A stretch of 64,000 bases of DNA from Zantedeschia hybrid cultivar (taxonomy: Eukaryota > Streptophyta > Magnoliopsida > Alismatales > Araceae): the NCBI GenBank assembly GCA_030544215.1, contig JARZZO010000005.1, positions 78,955,024 through 79,019,023 on the forward strand. Direction: 5' to 3'. The notes beneath the pieces are model-generated. The model was given only the letters and a program-made list of their open reading frames with translations. It was not told where the DNA came from and searched no databases. Position numbers and translations under genes: made by a program. Of the stretch, positions 10,229-23,186 are shown piece by piece; position 1 is the first letter of the stretch; every line of letters starts with the position of its first letter.

Positions 10229-13200
10229 TCAGGCCATGCAGAAGCTTGCAAACTTTACACGAGGTTTTGAGTAGTCTGTGGACAGAATCTTGGATGCAAC
10301 AATGGCATTGGCAGCTTCTGAGTAATGCACTCCATCCCAGCTAATGTACTTGGAGCCATCTGTGCATGCTTGGGAGGCAGCATTACCACAGGTTATATTG
10401 ATGTTGAAGTTGTAAGGAGGTCCGCCAAAGCCACAACATGCCATCAATGGATTCTGAAATCCTGCATGGTTCCACAAGAGAAGATTAAATACCTGTTTCC
10501 TGTGTATGCTGAGTGCAAAGAGATTGAAACATAATTATTTGTAGCATTGCTGAGAATCTGGCTTAACTTACCATACTTGGCATAGTTGGCAATGAGATCA
10601 TACTTGATCGCATACAGATCCGTGTAAACAATGGTCACATTCTGCAGTTCCTTGGTCAGCTCATCACATAGAGCACTTAATCCATCATTCAATATTTTAG
10701 AGGCATTGTTGAAGGCTGTGAGGCACCCATAGGTATCTACAACGTCGCCTCTTTTCGTATACACAGAGAGCTTTTGAGGTAAACAGCCAAGTGGCCCAGT
10801 GCCATGTACCCAAAAGTGTTTGCCGCCTCGTTCATATATCATCTGCGGTAGTGATGGGAAAAAGGGAATCGATAAAAACAGAAGCTGTCAATGCCTAGAA
10901 GGAAATGGTTCTTGGTATACAACAATGAGCATGCTCACTGAGCAATCCAACAGGTTATGATGAATGAAACTTGCCTTAATAGCACCTCTGATTTCAGCAA
11001 GAACTGATGGAATTTGTTCAAGGACATGCGAATAAGTCCCGCCACCAAACAATTTGGTGAGATCATTTTGGCCAATGTCGAAAGTGTAAAGTGCATTTTG
11101 GAACCCCTCTTCATTGATCAGATGGTTTGAACCTGAGACAGTATTTTATTCCCACAGTTTATGCGTTGATTAAAAGCATGAGGACCATGACAGGTCTCTT
11201 TCGTGGATACGAATACTTATGATGCACCAGAGTAACCACCAAACATTCAGACATAAAGACCATGAGTGAAAGAAAAAGACATAAGACTAGAAGCTCATCA
11301 ACAACTTACTAGTAGACAGCCAGTTAAATGGGCAAAGAACTTGGGGTCTCCTCTTTCTTAGTTTAAGAAAGGGTATGTTGGCTGTTGGCCCATGGTGGCC
11401 CTGGGCAATTAGTCCCACATCAGTTTCTGGGTTATGGTTCTAGCGCATATGACCCTGCGCCTCTGAATCTCAACACCGTGGTTTTGAGATTTCATCTTGG
11501 TGTCAAAGCGTCAATCCTGGGTCTGACCTCTTTTGCTTCCCCTTTCATTTCCACGGCCTATGATGGCCGTGAAGGAGAGTGTTGGCTGTTGGCCCATGGT
11601 GGCCCTGGGCAATTAGTCCCACATCATTTTCTGGGTTATGGTTCCAGCGCATATGACCATGTGCCTCTGAATCTCAACATCGCGGTTTTGGGATTTCATC
11701 TGGGTAGCAAACATTTTTATTTCACCTTTCTCTCCAATTGTAAAACAGGTTCAAGTATCCAGAGTATGTCTCAACATCCATAATACATGTGTGGGACAGA
11801 GAATGCACTGTTTTCTGATAACTAAGCTCCAGTATGTTAACTTCTACCCCACTGCCAAATGTGAACCACGACTTTATCTAACATATTTATTAGAACAGCC
11901 CTACAATATTGTAGAGCAATACTTACATGTTTCCCCCCACTGCCTAGATAGCATGAACAGAAGCACATAAAGCATTTTATGAAAGTGTAGAATCTGTGTT
12001 CGATAGTTAAAAGATACAGTTTCAACAAAACAAATGCCATATGCTTTGTGATTCATGCAGACCGTTGGGAATCCAAGATAAGTCAGACAATACCCTTAGC
12101 GATGAGCTCAAGAGACCTCGACCTGAAGCGGAGGAATTGGAGCACTTGAATGAACAAAGAGAAGGGGAGATTCTTTGGCAATGTGGATGACCCTGCGATC
12201 GCGAAGTTTGCCCCATTTCTAAAATCTGACCCCAGTGCCTCTAGATATGGACCCAGATAGCTTATGTTCAAGCTTTCACCTGAAAAAGGTCATCAAGAAA
12301 CAAAATGACAGGTCAATTTTGTTGCTGCTCCTTCCAGCACCCACATTGTCACTGCTAGGACAGTGCAAAAGTGGTAAACACACACAGCACCCATGGTGAA
12401 AAGCAAGTAGAGTTCATGAGGGAAAATTCATGTACACACTGTGACACTGGGCCCCTTGTGGAAGCAAAATTGTCTCCCTCTTCTAAGTTGTGGGGAACAA
12501 GGTCCTCTGATGGACCAAACTATACATAGTTCATAACAAAGGGACATTGTTTGCCCATACTGAAACCATAAGAAGAATGTAAAATTCTGCCTCATTTAAA
12601 ATGTGGAAATAATGCCTCCTGACCAACCAAAGTACACACAGCAGTTCAAAATTGAGGGGCACTATATACCCAAGTTGAAACCTTTAAGATTCCCCAGAAT
12701 TAGAAACAAACAAATTAGGATAGATAGATAGATAGATATAAACTTTAGGATCACATCAGCACAATGTAAAGGAAACAATACCACAAAAGAGAGGCTGAGG
12801 AAGTGAGCTGATGGGGGAATTTCCTTTCCTGAACGACTTCTTCTATGGAAAATGTGAGAACAAGTACTTTGTTCTCTTACAAATGGCAACCACGGCGCAA
12901 CCAAACGAAGGCTGCAACAGATAAGATGCACAAGAGGATGCTCCAGGAAGAGGCAGCAGCAGAACACTCACAGAGGAAGTCGATGATCAGGCGGCCATCG
13001 CAGACGCGGCCGGTGGGTCCGCCGGGGAACCTGCGGCCGTGGGGCAGGCCGAACACGTACCCGAGGCCGGCCTGGAGCCCCCCCGTGTCGGAGTTGGAGT
13101 CCCCGAAGTTGAAGATGACGGGCGGCCGCCGGCACCTGCCCCCCGCCACTGTCACCGCACTGCCCACTGTAAGCACCAGCACAAGAAGAAGCCGAAGACG

Positions 13201-13230
13201 AGGAAGAAAGGAGGCGCCTTTCCCGCTCAT
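10229..13230 (-). CDS. GDSL esterase/lipase (At1g09390/LIP-4-like), five exons
   Basis: Exons on the minus strand: 13230-12972, 12279-12094, 11132-10975, 10842-10572 and 10461-10229. They join in phase to give 368 residues, normal for the family. The start MSGKGASF gives a hydrophobic signal peptide (about residues 10-30), so a secreted enzyme is likely; an in-frame ATG at 13248 is an alternative. Catalytic blocks: GDSNSD with Ser45, GQND with Asn171, and the Asp-x-x-His block DGVH with Asp334 and His337. The phrases HGTGPLGCLPQKLS and PLMACCGFGGPPYN are typical. By remembered similarity it groups with the Arabidopsis At1g09390/At1g56670 type; the natural substrate is unknown. The third intron uses a GC donor (AAG|GCAAGT at 10975/10974). 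The second intron holds a duplicated repeat. Confidence 0.93.
11376..11709. repeat. Two direct copies of a ~130-bp repeat in GDSL intron 2
   Basis: The phrase TGTTGGCTGTTGGCCCATGG and about 110 following bases occur at 11376 and again at 11580, 204 bp apart, with few differences. The unit carries TTAGTCCCACATC, a phrase common near plant LTR ends, so this may be a remnant of a small LTR element. The frame at 11385-11783 only reflects the repeat. Confidence 0.75.
12718..12740. repeat. (GATA)n microsatellite
   Basis: Tandem GATA units within GDSL intron 1. Confidence 0.85.
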
Positions 13231-13249
13231 TCCCCTCCCACCACCCATC

Positions 13250-14389
13250 TCTTCCTCGCAGCGCCCTCCTCCGTTTCCTCCCCCGTCACTGGTATTGCAG
13301 AGAAGAATGGGCTGCCCAGTTTGCCCACCTCCACCTTTTACGCCCCCCTTATCCACCACTGTTACACCCGGGCTGTGAGGAGGGGAAGGACAGGGAAGGC
13401 AGCTACTGTGGAGGGCCGCGACCCGCTTTTTGGTGGCTTGCGGGGGAGCTGGGCATTGTGCAGTACTGGTAGCCCCACTGCGGCCATGATAACGACAACG
13501 AGCAGATCACGAGTTGCGCCGCGTCTACAGCGTAGGATTCCTCCTCCTGGTACGCAACAGATCGGGTAGCCATGGCAGCGCGCGCGATGCCCAACGCCGC
13601 CCACGGGCGCTGCAGCTGCCAGCTGCTGCTCGGCGTTTTTACGAGATTTGCAGGTTCTGCGGTCCGAATGAGTGCACGGGCCTTTCGGATGTAAGAATAT
13701 TCTGCATTCTTATGGTGACCCATCTCATTAACAAGAAGGATGGCCTCTTATCTAGCGAAGCACATGAAAATGGAATTCTCTGGACCGTTTTGTCTTCACC
13801 TAAAAGTAAGCCCATAGATATATCTAACTTCGAAAGAAATGGTCATTTACCTATAAAGTGACGGAGGAGGAAAAGTACACATTCTTTTGGGCCTAGAAAA
13901 AATGGTTCAGAAGATCCCGTCAAATGGTAATCGATTATCTGATCGATTTATTAATTTTTAGGTCAGTTAACGGATAATCTTTTTAAACCGATATACATAA
14001 CAGATAAGGTAACATATGTGAAATTTTTTTTACCGAATGCATTTGATACACTCAAATCTGATTACATGACTGATTGTTAGTTTATAGGAAAGTTAACATA
14101 TAACATTCTTAAACTGATAACTTAAGGGATACAGTTATAGATCCACCTCAGATCCGCACTGAATCCGACCCGTTTGCATCCATGCTCTTATCAATGCACT
14201 CATCTAATCAGAGGAAGAGATAATGGGTTTTTTAAATGATTGAGATAGATAAATTTTAGATAGTAATTCGTCTCGATTATTGGTAAACTTAAATGATTGA
14301 GTTTTTTTTTTGGGAAATAAAAGATGATATCATTCATTACGTAGAAATGGAAGCAGAGTCAACTAGAACACGGCTTGACTGATGCAAGG
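13250..14389. other. Promoter region of the GDSL gene and spacer
   Basis: 13.25-13.7 kb is GC-rich and probably holds the GDSL leader and promoter, which reads leftward. A minus-strand 56-codon frame from an ATG near 13570 (MATRSVAYQEEES) lies upstream of the GDSL start and could be a uORF or chance. Beyond 13.7 kb the DNA turns AT-rich with no gene seen. Confidence 0.4.
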
Positions 14390-14397
14390 AGTTCATC

Positions 14398-14773
14398 TTT
14401 GATTGGCTTAGGTGATATGGAGTTCATCTTGAGTTAATGTTCGTGATGTTAGCGAAAGTATTATTGCAAGCTTTGATTGGCTTACGTGATGTGGAGTTTA
14501 TCTTTAGTTTATATTCGTGATGCTATTGAAAGTATTTTATTTTGCCCTTGCTACCGTGGCAGGGACCTCAAAAGAAACTATTTTATTTTTATCTTTAGTT
14601 TATATTCGTGATGCTATTGAAAGTATTTTATTTTGCCCTTGCTACCGTGGCAGGGACCTCAAAAGAAACTATTTTATTTTTATCTTTAGTTTATATTCGT
14701 GATGCTATTGAAAGTATTTTATTTTGCCCTTGCTACCGTGGCAGGGACCTCAAAAGAAACTATTTTATTTTAT
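14398..14773. repeat. Tandem repeats: three 91-bp units plus an older ~73-bp pair
   Basis: A 91-bp unit beginning TCTTTAGTTTATATTCGTGA starts at 14501, 14592 and 14683 with near identity. Upstream, TTTGATTGGCTTA and about 60 further bases occur at 14398 and 14472 in more diverged form; the second overlaps the first 91-bp unit. The open frames here arise only from the repetition. Confidence 0.9.
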
Positions 14774-14775
14774 CC

Positions 14776-16251
14776 GAGTTAAGCGTGTCTTTCACTTGCT
14801 TCCGTGTCATTATCTTGTCCAGGTGAGATCAGATTTATAAGGCATCCTTTGGCAAGACGTTTAAAAAAGTGATTTTGCTAAAAGCTGTTTCTCTGACTTC
14901 CCTGTTCGGTGATATAAGATTGTCTCCAAAATATTTTCTTGGAAAATCACATTTGCTACGTGCAAGATTGGAGGACGGTGCGGTAGGCTTCCAACGGGAA
15001 ATACTATTGGGTCGTAGATTCATAGGCTAATAATTAAGGAGAGAATTGAACTAGTTGTCTAACGGCTAGCGCAGTTGGTTCACCTCTTGCTTTTTAATTA
15101 AGAGGTCTCATATTCCATTTTTTGTTGGAGCTTAAAAATTCTCTTGAGATACTTATTCTCGATCCGTAAGATTACTTTCTTGGATGGTCAGGTGGATTTA
15201 AATTTCTTGCCTAATTAGGCGAAATTATCGACCAATTCAAAATTATCTTCAACTCTTGAAGATCTCTCAGCTTTGCCTCTGGTCACCTGTGAATTTTTGT
15301 ACCGACTCAAACAAGAAAAAAATAAGGAGAGAACATGGAAAAAGCAAGGGTAAGAATATCATTTCCTTTCAAAAGCTTTATTTACCTCCTCAACAGTAAT
15401 CCAAGACTTTTTAGCTTCTTTTTGATAAAGATTCTACCTCAGATTCAAAGTCCTCAGATTTGATGAGAATTTAAAAAAAAAAAAAAATTCAAACGAAAAA
15501 AAGATAAATAGATTCTTAAGAATCTAGATTTTGTTTTATGTTAAACAGAACCTCTTTTTGATTCATGACGAATATGTTGAAAAGGGGATATGAGAAAATC
15601 TGAAGATTCTAAAAAATAACATCCACTTTTTTTTAATCCTCTTAGAAAAGTGTTGAACCTTTAGAAAGGGTTGAACATTTCTCTTTCATCTTAGAGATTT
15701 TGAGATGTTAGGAGCGTTTCTCTGATTTGGGATTGTTATAAAATATTCTTACTCTCATTAATAAGTGATGAATAATACTTGTTGCACCGCATGAGTTGGT
15801 GCATTGTACGGGGTGTGGCACAATAAACAATAAAAAAAAAAAAAAAAAAGTTGGCTTCTACGTGTCCGTACAATCTGATCTCCAATCAAATGACTCAAAA
15901 AATTCAAAAACTCCACACAATCTGATATCCAGTGGTCTTTATTTTTTGATTGGATTATACGGATGTATCAGACATGGTGAAACTGACCTTTAAAAAAAAT
16001 AAAAAAATAAAAATAAATATAAAACTGGCCTAAATTTAGTATGCACAGTTTGCTGGCCTACTGGCCTCTTTTCCTGTTTTGGGCCCTTGTATATATATGC
16101 ACGTAATACAAAAGAGGTGAGGAAGCTCTCTCATTCACCCACTCATTCATCGTAATAATCTCTACTTACATTGGAACAAAATTAAGCCATTTTTTCAAGA
16201 GGATGTCAACATGCACGCCACTTCTAATTGACCCACCTTTGCAAACGGATC
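14776..16251. other. AT-rich spacer with A-runs, no gene seen
   Basis: Contains the tRNA-like segment, poly-A runs near 15474 and 15833, and one member (15850-15985) of the foldback family also found at 41.9-42.4 kb. No coding region is supported. Confidence 0.5.
15050..15130 (+). mobile_element. tRNA-Lys-like sequence, possible SINE head
   Basis: GGCTAGCGCAGTTGGTT resembles a tRNA A box. It is followed by CCTCTT-loop-AAGAGG around CTTTTTAA (Lys-like anticodon loop) and a degraded B-box position (TCTCATATTCCA). The loop is too long and the T arm too poor for a working tRNA, so a tRNA-derived SINE or tRNA pseudogene is more likely. The 3' end is not defined. Confidence 0.35.
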
Positions 16252-16252
16252 C

Positions 16253-16305
<53 letters not shown>
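16252..16305. repeat. (CT)n microsatellite
   Basis: Uninterrupted CT dinucleotides for about 53 bp. A TATATATATGC word lies about 160 bp upstream, so this could be a CT-rich leader of an unidentified plus-strand transcript. Confidence 0.95.
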
Positions 16306-16307
<2 letters not shown>

Positions 16308-19060
16308 GCAGTGATTTAATGTTTCACGTACATTTTTATTGGCATGCAGCGCTCTGCACCCGCCTGCAGGCTGCCGGAGAATCTTGGCCTTGGAGAGGGC
16401 ATCGAATGGTTGTCCTTGTTCAGACAGATCAGTGCCTTGTTTTCCTTTCTTTGAACAGTAGACTGATGGGTGTCTCTGTTGAAACCTGTGAGCTCGAACA
16501 TCAAGCTGAAAGGAGCAGAGATGCTTCGTGTCTGTGTCAGTCCAGGTTTGAGTTTGACCGGCATCAATCTTGGAATCAAATCCAAAAATAATTTAATCTA
16601 CCTTGCATTCAGGATAATTTCATCCTTACTCTTAAAGAGATACAGGTTATATGGTTAAAATAGATCATCATTTAAGTTAATAGAATATTCCACAAAATTC
16701 TAATTAGAGAAGAAATAGCTTGGTTAATGTGAACTCGACAGGGAACAAGATTTATTGACGACCAAGGACTAATCAGCCAATCGGATCCTCTTAAATTGCT
16801 ACTAACTGTGCACCCCAATAAAACCATAAGATGGAATTCGATGTGATAATTGTGATGGGTCCCATTACAAAAAATAAGAATGGGTCAATAAAATGTGAAG
16901 AATGTCCTCAATAGAGTACCTTAAGAGGGTACAAGCATATTTTCCTGACCCATCTCAGTCGAATTTTCTGTAGTGATTCAGTTTTGACTTGCATTAGTCC
17001 TACATGTATTATGTATAGAATGAGACTTGAGCCACATCTAATTTAGATATATTTTTTAAATACAAAATCATTTTATCTTCCATAAAAATGAGGAATAGAG
17101 TATTTATGGTACAAAGGATATTTGTAATAATTCACAATTGCATATATTCAAGGTAGACATTTGTGACAACATGCAGCGGTTGTCATCCAGTGGATATCTT
17201 GACAATTTACAGTGGAGTATAGAGGGTGAATGATAAAACATTAAGATATTTACAGATTCGGACTGAGAAACTGTCATATGATAGTTAGTTTTTGAATCAT
17301 TGATTTTAAAATCTTTAATTCTAGTCCAGAAAACATTAAGGTATAATGATAGTTAACATTTATGTTTTTTAATCAGTCATCTTTAAATCTTCAATTCTAG
17401 TCCAGAACAATCGTAAACCGAAATTTAAATATTTTAAAATGAATGATTTAAGAAACAAACAATTGTGATTTTAATTAACTTCTTTTTTGTCCCTTTGAAG
17501 TTTCCTAATAAACGAACAAGTACACTCAAATTTGTCCCCCTTAATTGCGTATCCAACAACTTTAGTAAGACTGTTATAGGTTTGAGTATTATCTATTTTG
17601 GATTTGAGTCTACCTAGACTTAAGGAGCTCAAATTTTGGATCAAGACAAACCATTTGGCTTCAGACGGTCATTTTCTCTACTAACAAATGACAAATAATG
17701 AAGGAATGGCATCTTACATCATATTAGTTTTTTATCTTGAATTATCATTTCATCCTCTATTTATATGCCACCTATTCATTATCACAAATACTCTTAACAT
17801 GCATTCAATAACGGATTTTTGAACAAAAGTTCCTATAAAACATTGTATCTATGGATTAATCCCTCTAATTTTAATATTTATTCTTGAACACCCACAATTA
17901 TACGCGTATGATAGATACTATTTAAGGACATTCTTCTCAAAATTTTGAAAGTATAAAGAGAGAAAGAGAAAGGGAGGACGAGGAGAGACAGAGAAGGTTT
18001 GGGTTTCTGTATCTTATTAACTGGAGGGCCGGGCGAGAAAGTAGAGAGACTCTTCCACGGGAGGAATTAATGCGGCTTCTACGGTTTCTTTTCTTATTTC
18101 TAGCTTCCAAGTGGACCAATGACATTGAGTGGAACACCAATGGAACAGAAGGGCTGGAGCAGACGATCCGAGCTCGGACGTGCGGGTGCGGCAGACCGGT
18201 TGTTGTCCCACTCTATAAGAGGTGCAACGCACCTTAAAAGATGTGTGCCGCCGGATCCACACCTTGGACAGCATTTGCAGCTGCAAGCAAATATTTCATC
18301 CAGAGTTGGCTAAAACCAGACAAGGGCAGCCAGACCACCTACCCAACCTGCTATCTGGCCTTCTTTTTTCTGTTTGATGAAGTAAATGGCTCGATGGCTT
18401 GGTATTTATGCCTTCCCTAACGAAGAGAATTTAATTTAGAACATTTTACTATATACACTTAAAAAGAAATAACTCATGTAGAGGCGCTCACTTTTTTGTC
18501 TAGTGGTGTACGTAATTAATTACTTCGCACGTCCCCCCCAAAAGGAGAGCTCGAAGCCACACATACTCAACATTTTCTGTTAGTAGGATTAGTGATTTCA
18601 TCCCCCTCACGACTTCAAATGCAAATGACCAACCTAGGTATAAAAAGTAAACCAAAGAACTCCATATGTCATCACAATTTTTACCATTCTCTTTACCACA
18701 CTCATCAAGAACCACTTAAGCACTTGAACAAGCAGTGTAATAACCATTCTTCACAGCAATATTCCCTTCATAAACCCTACCACCCAAGAAGAGGACACGA
18801 ATATAAGAACAAACCACCACAAACTTGCAGATTCGGTCCTCCTCTCATGGAAAACTCAAATACCATACGGCACACATTTTACCATTAGATATTCACGCCC
18901 CCCCCCCCCCAAAATACGCAAAACCCACACAGAAAGAGAGAGAAGCAAAGGCACAAAGACCAAAGAAAGAAGCTCGGGGGAACTTGGAAACCACACACAA
19001 AAGCTCAGGACAACTTGGAACCAGTCCAGGAAACTACTCTATATTGGATTATTGTTGATG
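16306..19060. other. Spacer, no gene supported
   Basis: The short frames at 16319-16591 (both strands) and 18017-18286 show no recognisable motif. Part of 17852-17950 is a diverged copy of 43558-43660. A C-run lies at 18897-18910. Confidence 0.45.
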
Positions 19061-19373
19061 CCATGAAAGGCGTTTACAACTTGTGAGGTTCAATGGTAGA
19101 TTCCCAAAAACCCAACAAAAGAATCCCGACTTCCTATAGATTGTGTATCCTAACGACCCTCAACTGATTACAGTTACGGAGGGCTACAGAAAATGAAAAG
19201 GCAGAAAAGAGAGAAATGGCTAATTAATCGCATCTGATACCGGGTGCATGGTACAGGCGTCTGATAAGCCAGTTAAGGAGCTAACTGACCCCAAAGAATT
19301 TGACGTTCAGTGCTGTCTAGTAGAGTTTCTTCTGTACTACACTTTTTCCTGAAGGATTTGATAGGCAGAAACA
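19061..19373 (-). other. 3' UTR of the ECT gene
   Basis: Sequence following the ECT stop codon on the minus strand, without other coding features. The polyadenylation site is not resolved. Confidence 0.5.
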
Positions 19374-22300
19374 CTAGGGCACATCTCTTGCTGTTTCTGG
19401 ATGCACGGGAGTGGTTCCTACAACCAAAATCCCCGAAGAGGATTCTCCATACCCGTTAACTTTAACCGGCATCGAACCCACTGTAACATATTCACCTGCC
19501 TCAGAAGAGGTAGCAGCAGTGGCTGACTGACCGTTTTCACCGTCCCTTGATTCAAGAGAAAGAGACCCAATCTTCATCACTGAACTCGGGACACCGGCAT
19601 CATGAGCAGCCTCAGCTAGAGTAGATCGTCTGTCATTAGCTTCAGCAGAATGTTCAAATTTCGAATTAATCCCGTCACCAACAGAGACGGCAATGTCCAA
19701 GCTCCTGACATTATCGTGTGGTTCCATCTGCCTTTCCTCTTTCTTCGGCGGGTGTTTGATTGTGACAGTTGATTTGTTTGAAGGTGTAAGTGCAGGTAAG
19801 AACAAGGTACTGCCAGAACTTCTGCCAAGTAATCTAGATTTTTCTTCATACATGATCCTCTGACGATCCTCATAGTATAAAAAATCATCAAGAATTGACG
19901 TCTTCAGTGGGCTGTTCTTAAATATGGCAAGCATGCTCATGCCTGGCATGTACTTTATCTGCACAAGGAGAAACATTAGCAAAAGAAAAAAGGAAAGAAA
20001 CACACGAAGAACTGATTCGAGGAAAAAGAAAAAAAATCAAATTACTAAATAAAGATACTATAGGGTAACTAGCAAATTTTTATATGAATACATTCAACTT
20101 GCACAGACAGAATCCTGACAGAAGTACTCGATATTGCAAGAGGGAACTTCCTGCATTGGGGGAGAAAAGTTCACCATTATAACAAACCACTAGCAGCAAG
20201 AGATATCAGCATGAATGGTACAGGCGTCTTCTTGATCCCCACAGAACATCCTCAGATGCATGACAATGTAAATTGACAAGAATTCATGCAAACTTTGGAC
20301 CGAAAGAAAAAGGACAAAGTCGATCCTTTGATGTGGTGTTTGAAATTCAAGCTGGAAGGTGGCAGAATACTGCCTTTGAACAGGAAAAAAAAAAAAGCTA
20401 CTACAGTTCCCCAAAAACAAAACTTTTCAAAGAAATATTCTAATCAACCAAGAATACAAGCTTTGGCCATGAGACTTGTAAGTTGAAATCAATAGCATAA
20501 ATTGCAGCAAATAGATACCTCTTGGAATGCAACTAACCTCTTGGAAGGCAACTAACCTCTTGGGTATCTCTACTATTAGTTACAGGCTTATTATCAAAGG
20601 AATACACTAAACAATCAAACTTTCAGTGCCTTGACCATGCATAAAAACTTGGAACCAATACACCAAACAAAATGCAACAGCAGAAATGATAACAAATAGA
20701 TAGCATGTTGGCACAAATCATAGGAGATGGAACACAACTAACCTCTTGGGTATCCCTGCTGTTAGTTACAGGCTTATTTTCATTGTTCTCTAATATTATG
20801 TGCCTGAGACTGGTGTTTGGAACATCTTTAATGATGTGCCATTTGACAGGGAAACTACCAGTCCATTTATCTTGCTGCCAGAAATCCATATCCCTGTTAA
20901 AATCAACAGGGCCAATCATCTCAGCCACACCACAAAATTGTCCACTGGCATTCACCTGCAACCAGTTTTTAATAAGTGTATGTTCATCATGAAGATGAAG
21001 ACAAACATCAACTAGTAACGAGAAGCATAAACAAAGTAAACAAAAATAAAGAGGTCACTCACAGAAAAGAAAAGGAAGACGGGGCATTTCCTCATGTCCC
21101 CTCCGGATATTCTTTGTGCATCTTCATAAGCACTATCTAATCTCTTGTTTCCACTGGGGGTGCTCGACCATACATTATACTTGATACTCTTATGCACGTC
21201 ATCCTCACTGTATGATTTGATGACAAAAAACTTTGCATCAGGATAGTTAACTGGGAAATCCTCTCTATTGTACTGAGCAGGATGAATAGTTATGTTCCCT
21301 TGTGCCCCTGCTTTTGTAGTGTACCCTTTAAGCACTAGTGATGTAGATGGCCCTTTCGATCTGCTTGTCCTGGGCCCTCTGTTCTGCTCCCCAAGCATAT
21401 TTAGGCTTTCATTACCATTGTTCATGAACGTTGGCCTCGCCCCGTCCACAGTGGCCCGTGCACGTATACTAGGTTCAAAATCGGTGGAGCCATTGTATGT
21501 CAGCACAGTAATTTTTGATGAACTGGGAATAGAAGATGCATTTTCTACTTTGTGATCCGAGACTTGACCTGAGCCAGCAGGATCCCTAGCCTGCAACTAC
21601 ATAAACCACATAAATTTAAAAAATAATAAGAATAATAACATCCCAGCAAACAGAATTTCCCAATGCTATATTATTTCCCAACTTTTCAAGACAATTTACC
21701 GATGCTAGATAATTTGCCAACAACAATACAATCATATGGCTATACCATGTTCAACATCATATGATACTATCTTAACATAAAGACAGCATCAGAACCATCA
21801 TAGTCTTAACCTTTTTTTAAGTTCATCGTAGTCTAGTCTTAACCTCTTGAATAACCTGAACAGCTCACAGAAAATAAAGATCGATTTCCTCAAAAGGAAA
21901 GAGATGAAATGCATGTCATACCTGTGTAGCATGAGAGGCACCACCAGATGCAATAGCTCCACGTGATGGAGATTGTTGTGTGCGCATGCCATCAACTTGA
22001 GACACTTGAGATGCTTCGGACGGATGAAGTTGAATGGGCGAATGAGGAAGCACTGATCCTACAGCAACAGAATCAGACTGGTGCATGGTAGAAGCAACAG
22101 ATACAGATGCAGGTGGTGCAAATTTTACACCCACGGTATCGACTCCACCAGCACCCGAACCAACAGCATTGAATACCAAAGGTTCGGAAGCAACATTTGG
22201 AATAATATCTCCTCCAGAGTGCACGACTGGGAAATATGCAGGAGACGAGACTGGCTGCTGATATGCAACATTTGTAATGTACTGCTGTGTCCCTATAAGT

Positions 22301-23186
22301 GGGCTGTCAACCCCTATGACAGCACCTGGTATGTAAGGATTGTAAGGGTTGTAAGGGCTGTAAGGAGAATGTGCAAATCCGTAATTAGGTGTATAATATA
22401 CATAGGGCAAACTTTCAGTTTGAACCTCCTGCGCATCAACAAAATGAAATGGGTGGGTTCAGAAAAGGAGAAAAGAGAGTACTATAATACATGGTATAAT
22501 TGATCAAGAAGTGTAGAAACTGACCGGGCAATGGAGATCCTGACCATCTATTCCAAAAAACCTATGACGGTCATCTGATTCACCAGGTGTCTCAAATCCT
22601 AGAACATGGTGATAAGAAACTGAATGTAAATGTAGTAATACACAACATCTAAATGATGACCAAAAATACCATTGTAAGATAAGTTATACATAAAACTTTC
22701 CCCCTTCCTTTACCTGTACAGTAGTAGCCATAGTAATTAGGAGCAGCAGCAGAATAGTACAGGCCCTGATCAACAATGAACTCTGGAGCCACTTCACTCC
22801 CCATCGAGCCAATTTCTGGGAAGGTGGGAGTAAAAATCAATTGTTGATTTGAACCAGTTCCAGGAATCTGAAAGGGAGAGGTAACACATTAGTAGCAAAA
22901 CTGTAAGTCGCATAATCCCAATTCCAAAATATTTGATAACAATAATTAGCCAATCTACAGGATTGTAATTTTATAATCTCCTAAAAGTGTAGTCGCCTGC
23001 TAATTACATTTGCAACATCTGTTAGCTAATAGTATCTGAAATTAAGATCCTGGGATCAAAAATGTAACCTGGGTTTCAAGATCAGCCCCATAAAAAAACA
23101 ATATATTTAAATAATGTGGGGACAAGGGGGGAGGGGCAATTTACCACATATGTCTCTGGAGTCATATGCTCAGAACCATTATACAT
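19374..23186 (-). CDS. YTH-domain m6A-binding protein (ECT family), seven coding exons
   Basis: A cytoplasmic-type YTH reader that binds N6-methyladenosine in mRNA. Coding exons: 23186-23145, 22867-22714, 22598-22525, 22428-21922, 21590-21063, 20955-20743 and 19958-19374. All join in phase to 700 residues. The start MYNGSEHMT lies in an exon whose acceptor is at 23208, with further 5' UTR upstream. Residues 1-370 are low-complexity and Tyr/Pro/Asn-rich (VDQGLYYSAAAPNYYGYYCTG; PYSPYNPYNPYIPG), as in ECT proteins. The YTH domain is about 370-506 (KSYSEDDVHKSIKYNVW to ENNENKPVTNSRDTQE). The three aromatic-cage Trp are present at about 400, 461 and 466. The C-terminal tail is about 190 residues. 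A partial duplicate of the exon-6 end lies in the next intron at 20511-20600. Confidence 0.95.
20511..20604 (-). repeat. Duplicated exon-end fragment with extra splice donors in an ECT intron
   Basis: On the minus strand this copies about 45 bp of the end of exon 6 (coding NKPVTNSRDTQE plus the donor GAG|GTTAGT). It is followed by two further short copies of CCAAGAGGT. The authentic donor is at 20743/20742. The copy therefore offers decoy donors inside the following intron. Confidence 0.75.

Noticed and set aside
12845..13569. Plus-strand frames of 177 and 176 codons
   Set aside because: They lie antisense to GDSL exon 1 and its GC-rich promoter. The minus-strand exon has the catalytic motif and signal peptide.
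14232..14320. LINE insertion flanked by TAAATGATTGAG before a T-run
   Set aside because: The repeated word and the T-run are in the wrong order for a target duplication, and no LINE tail follows.
15050..15125. Functional tRNA-Lys gene
   Set aside because: The anticodon loop is too long and the T arm and acceptor stem do not pair.
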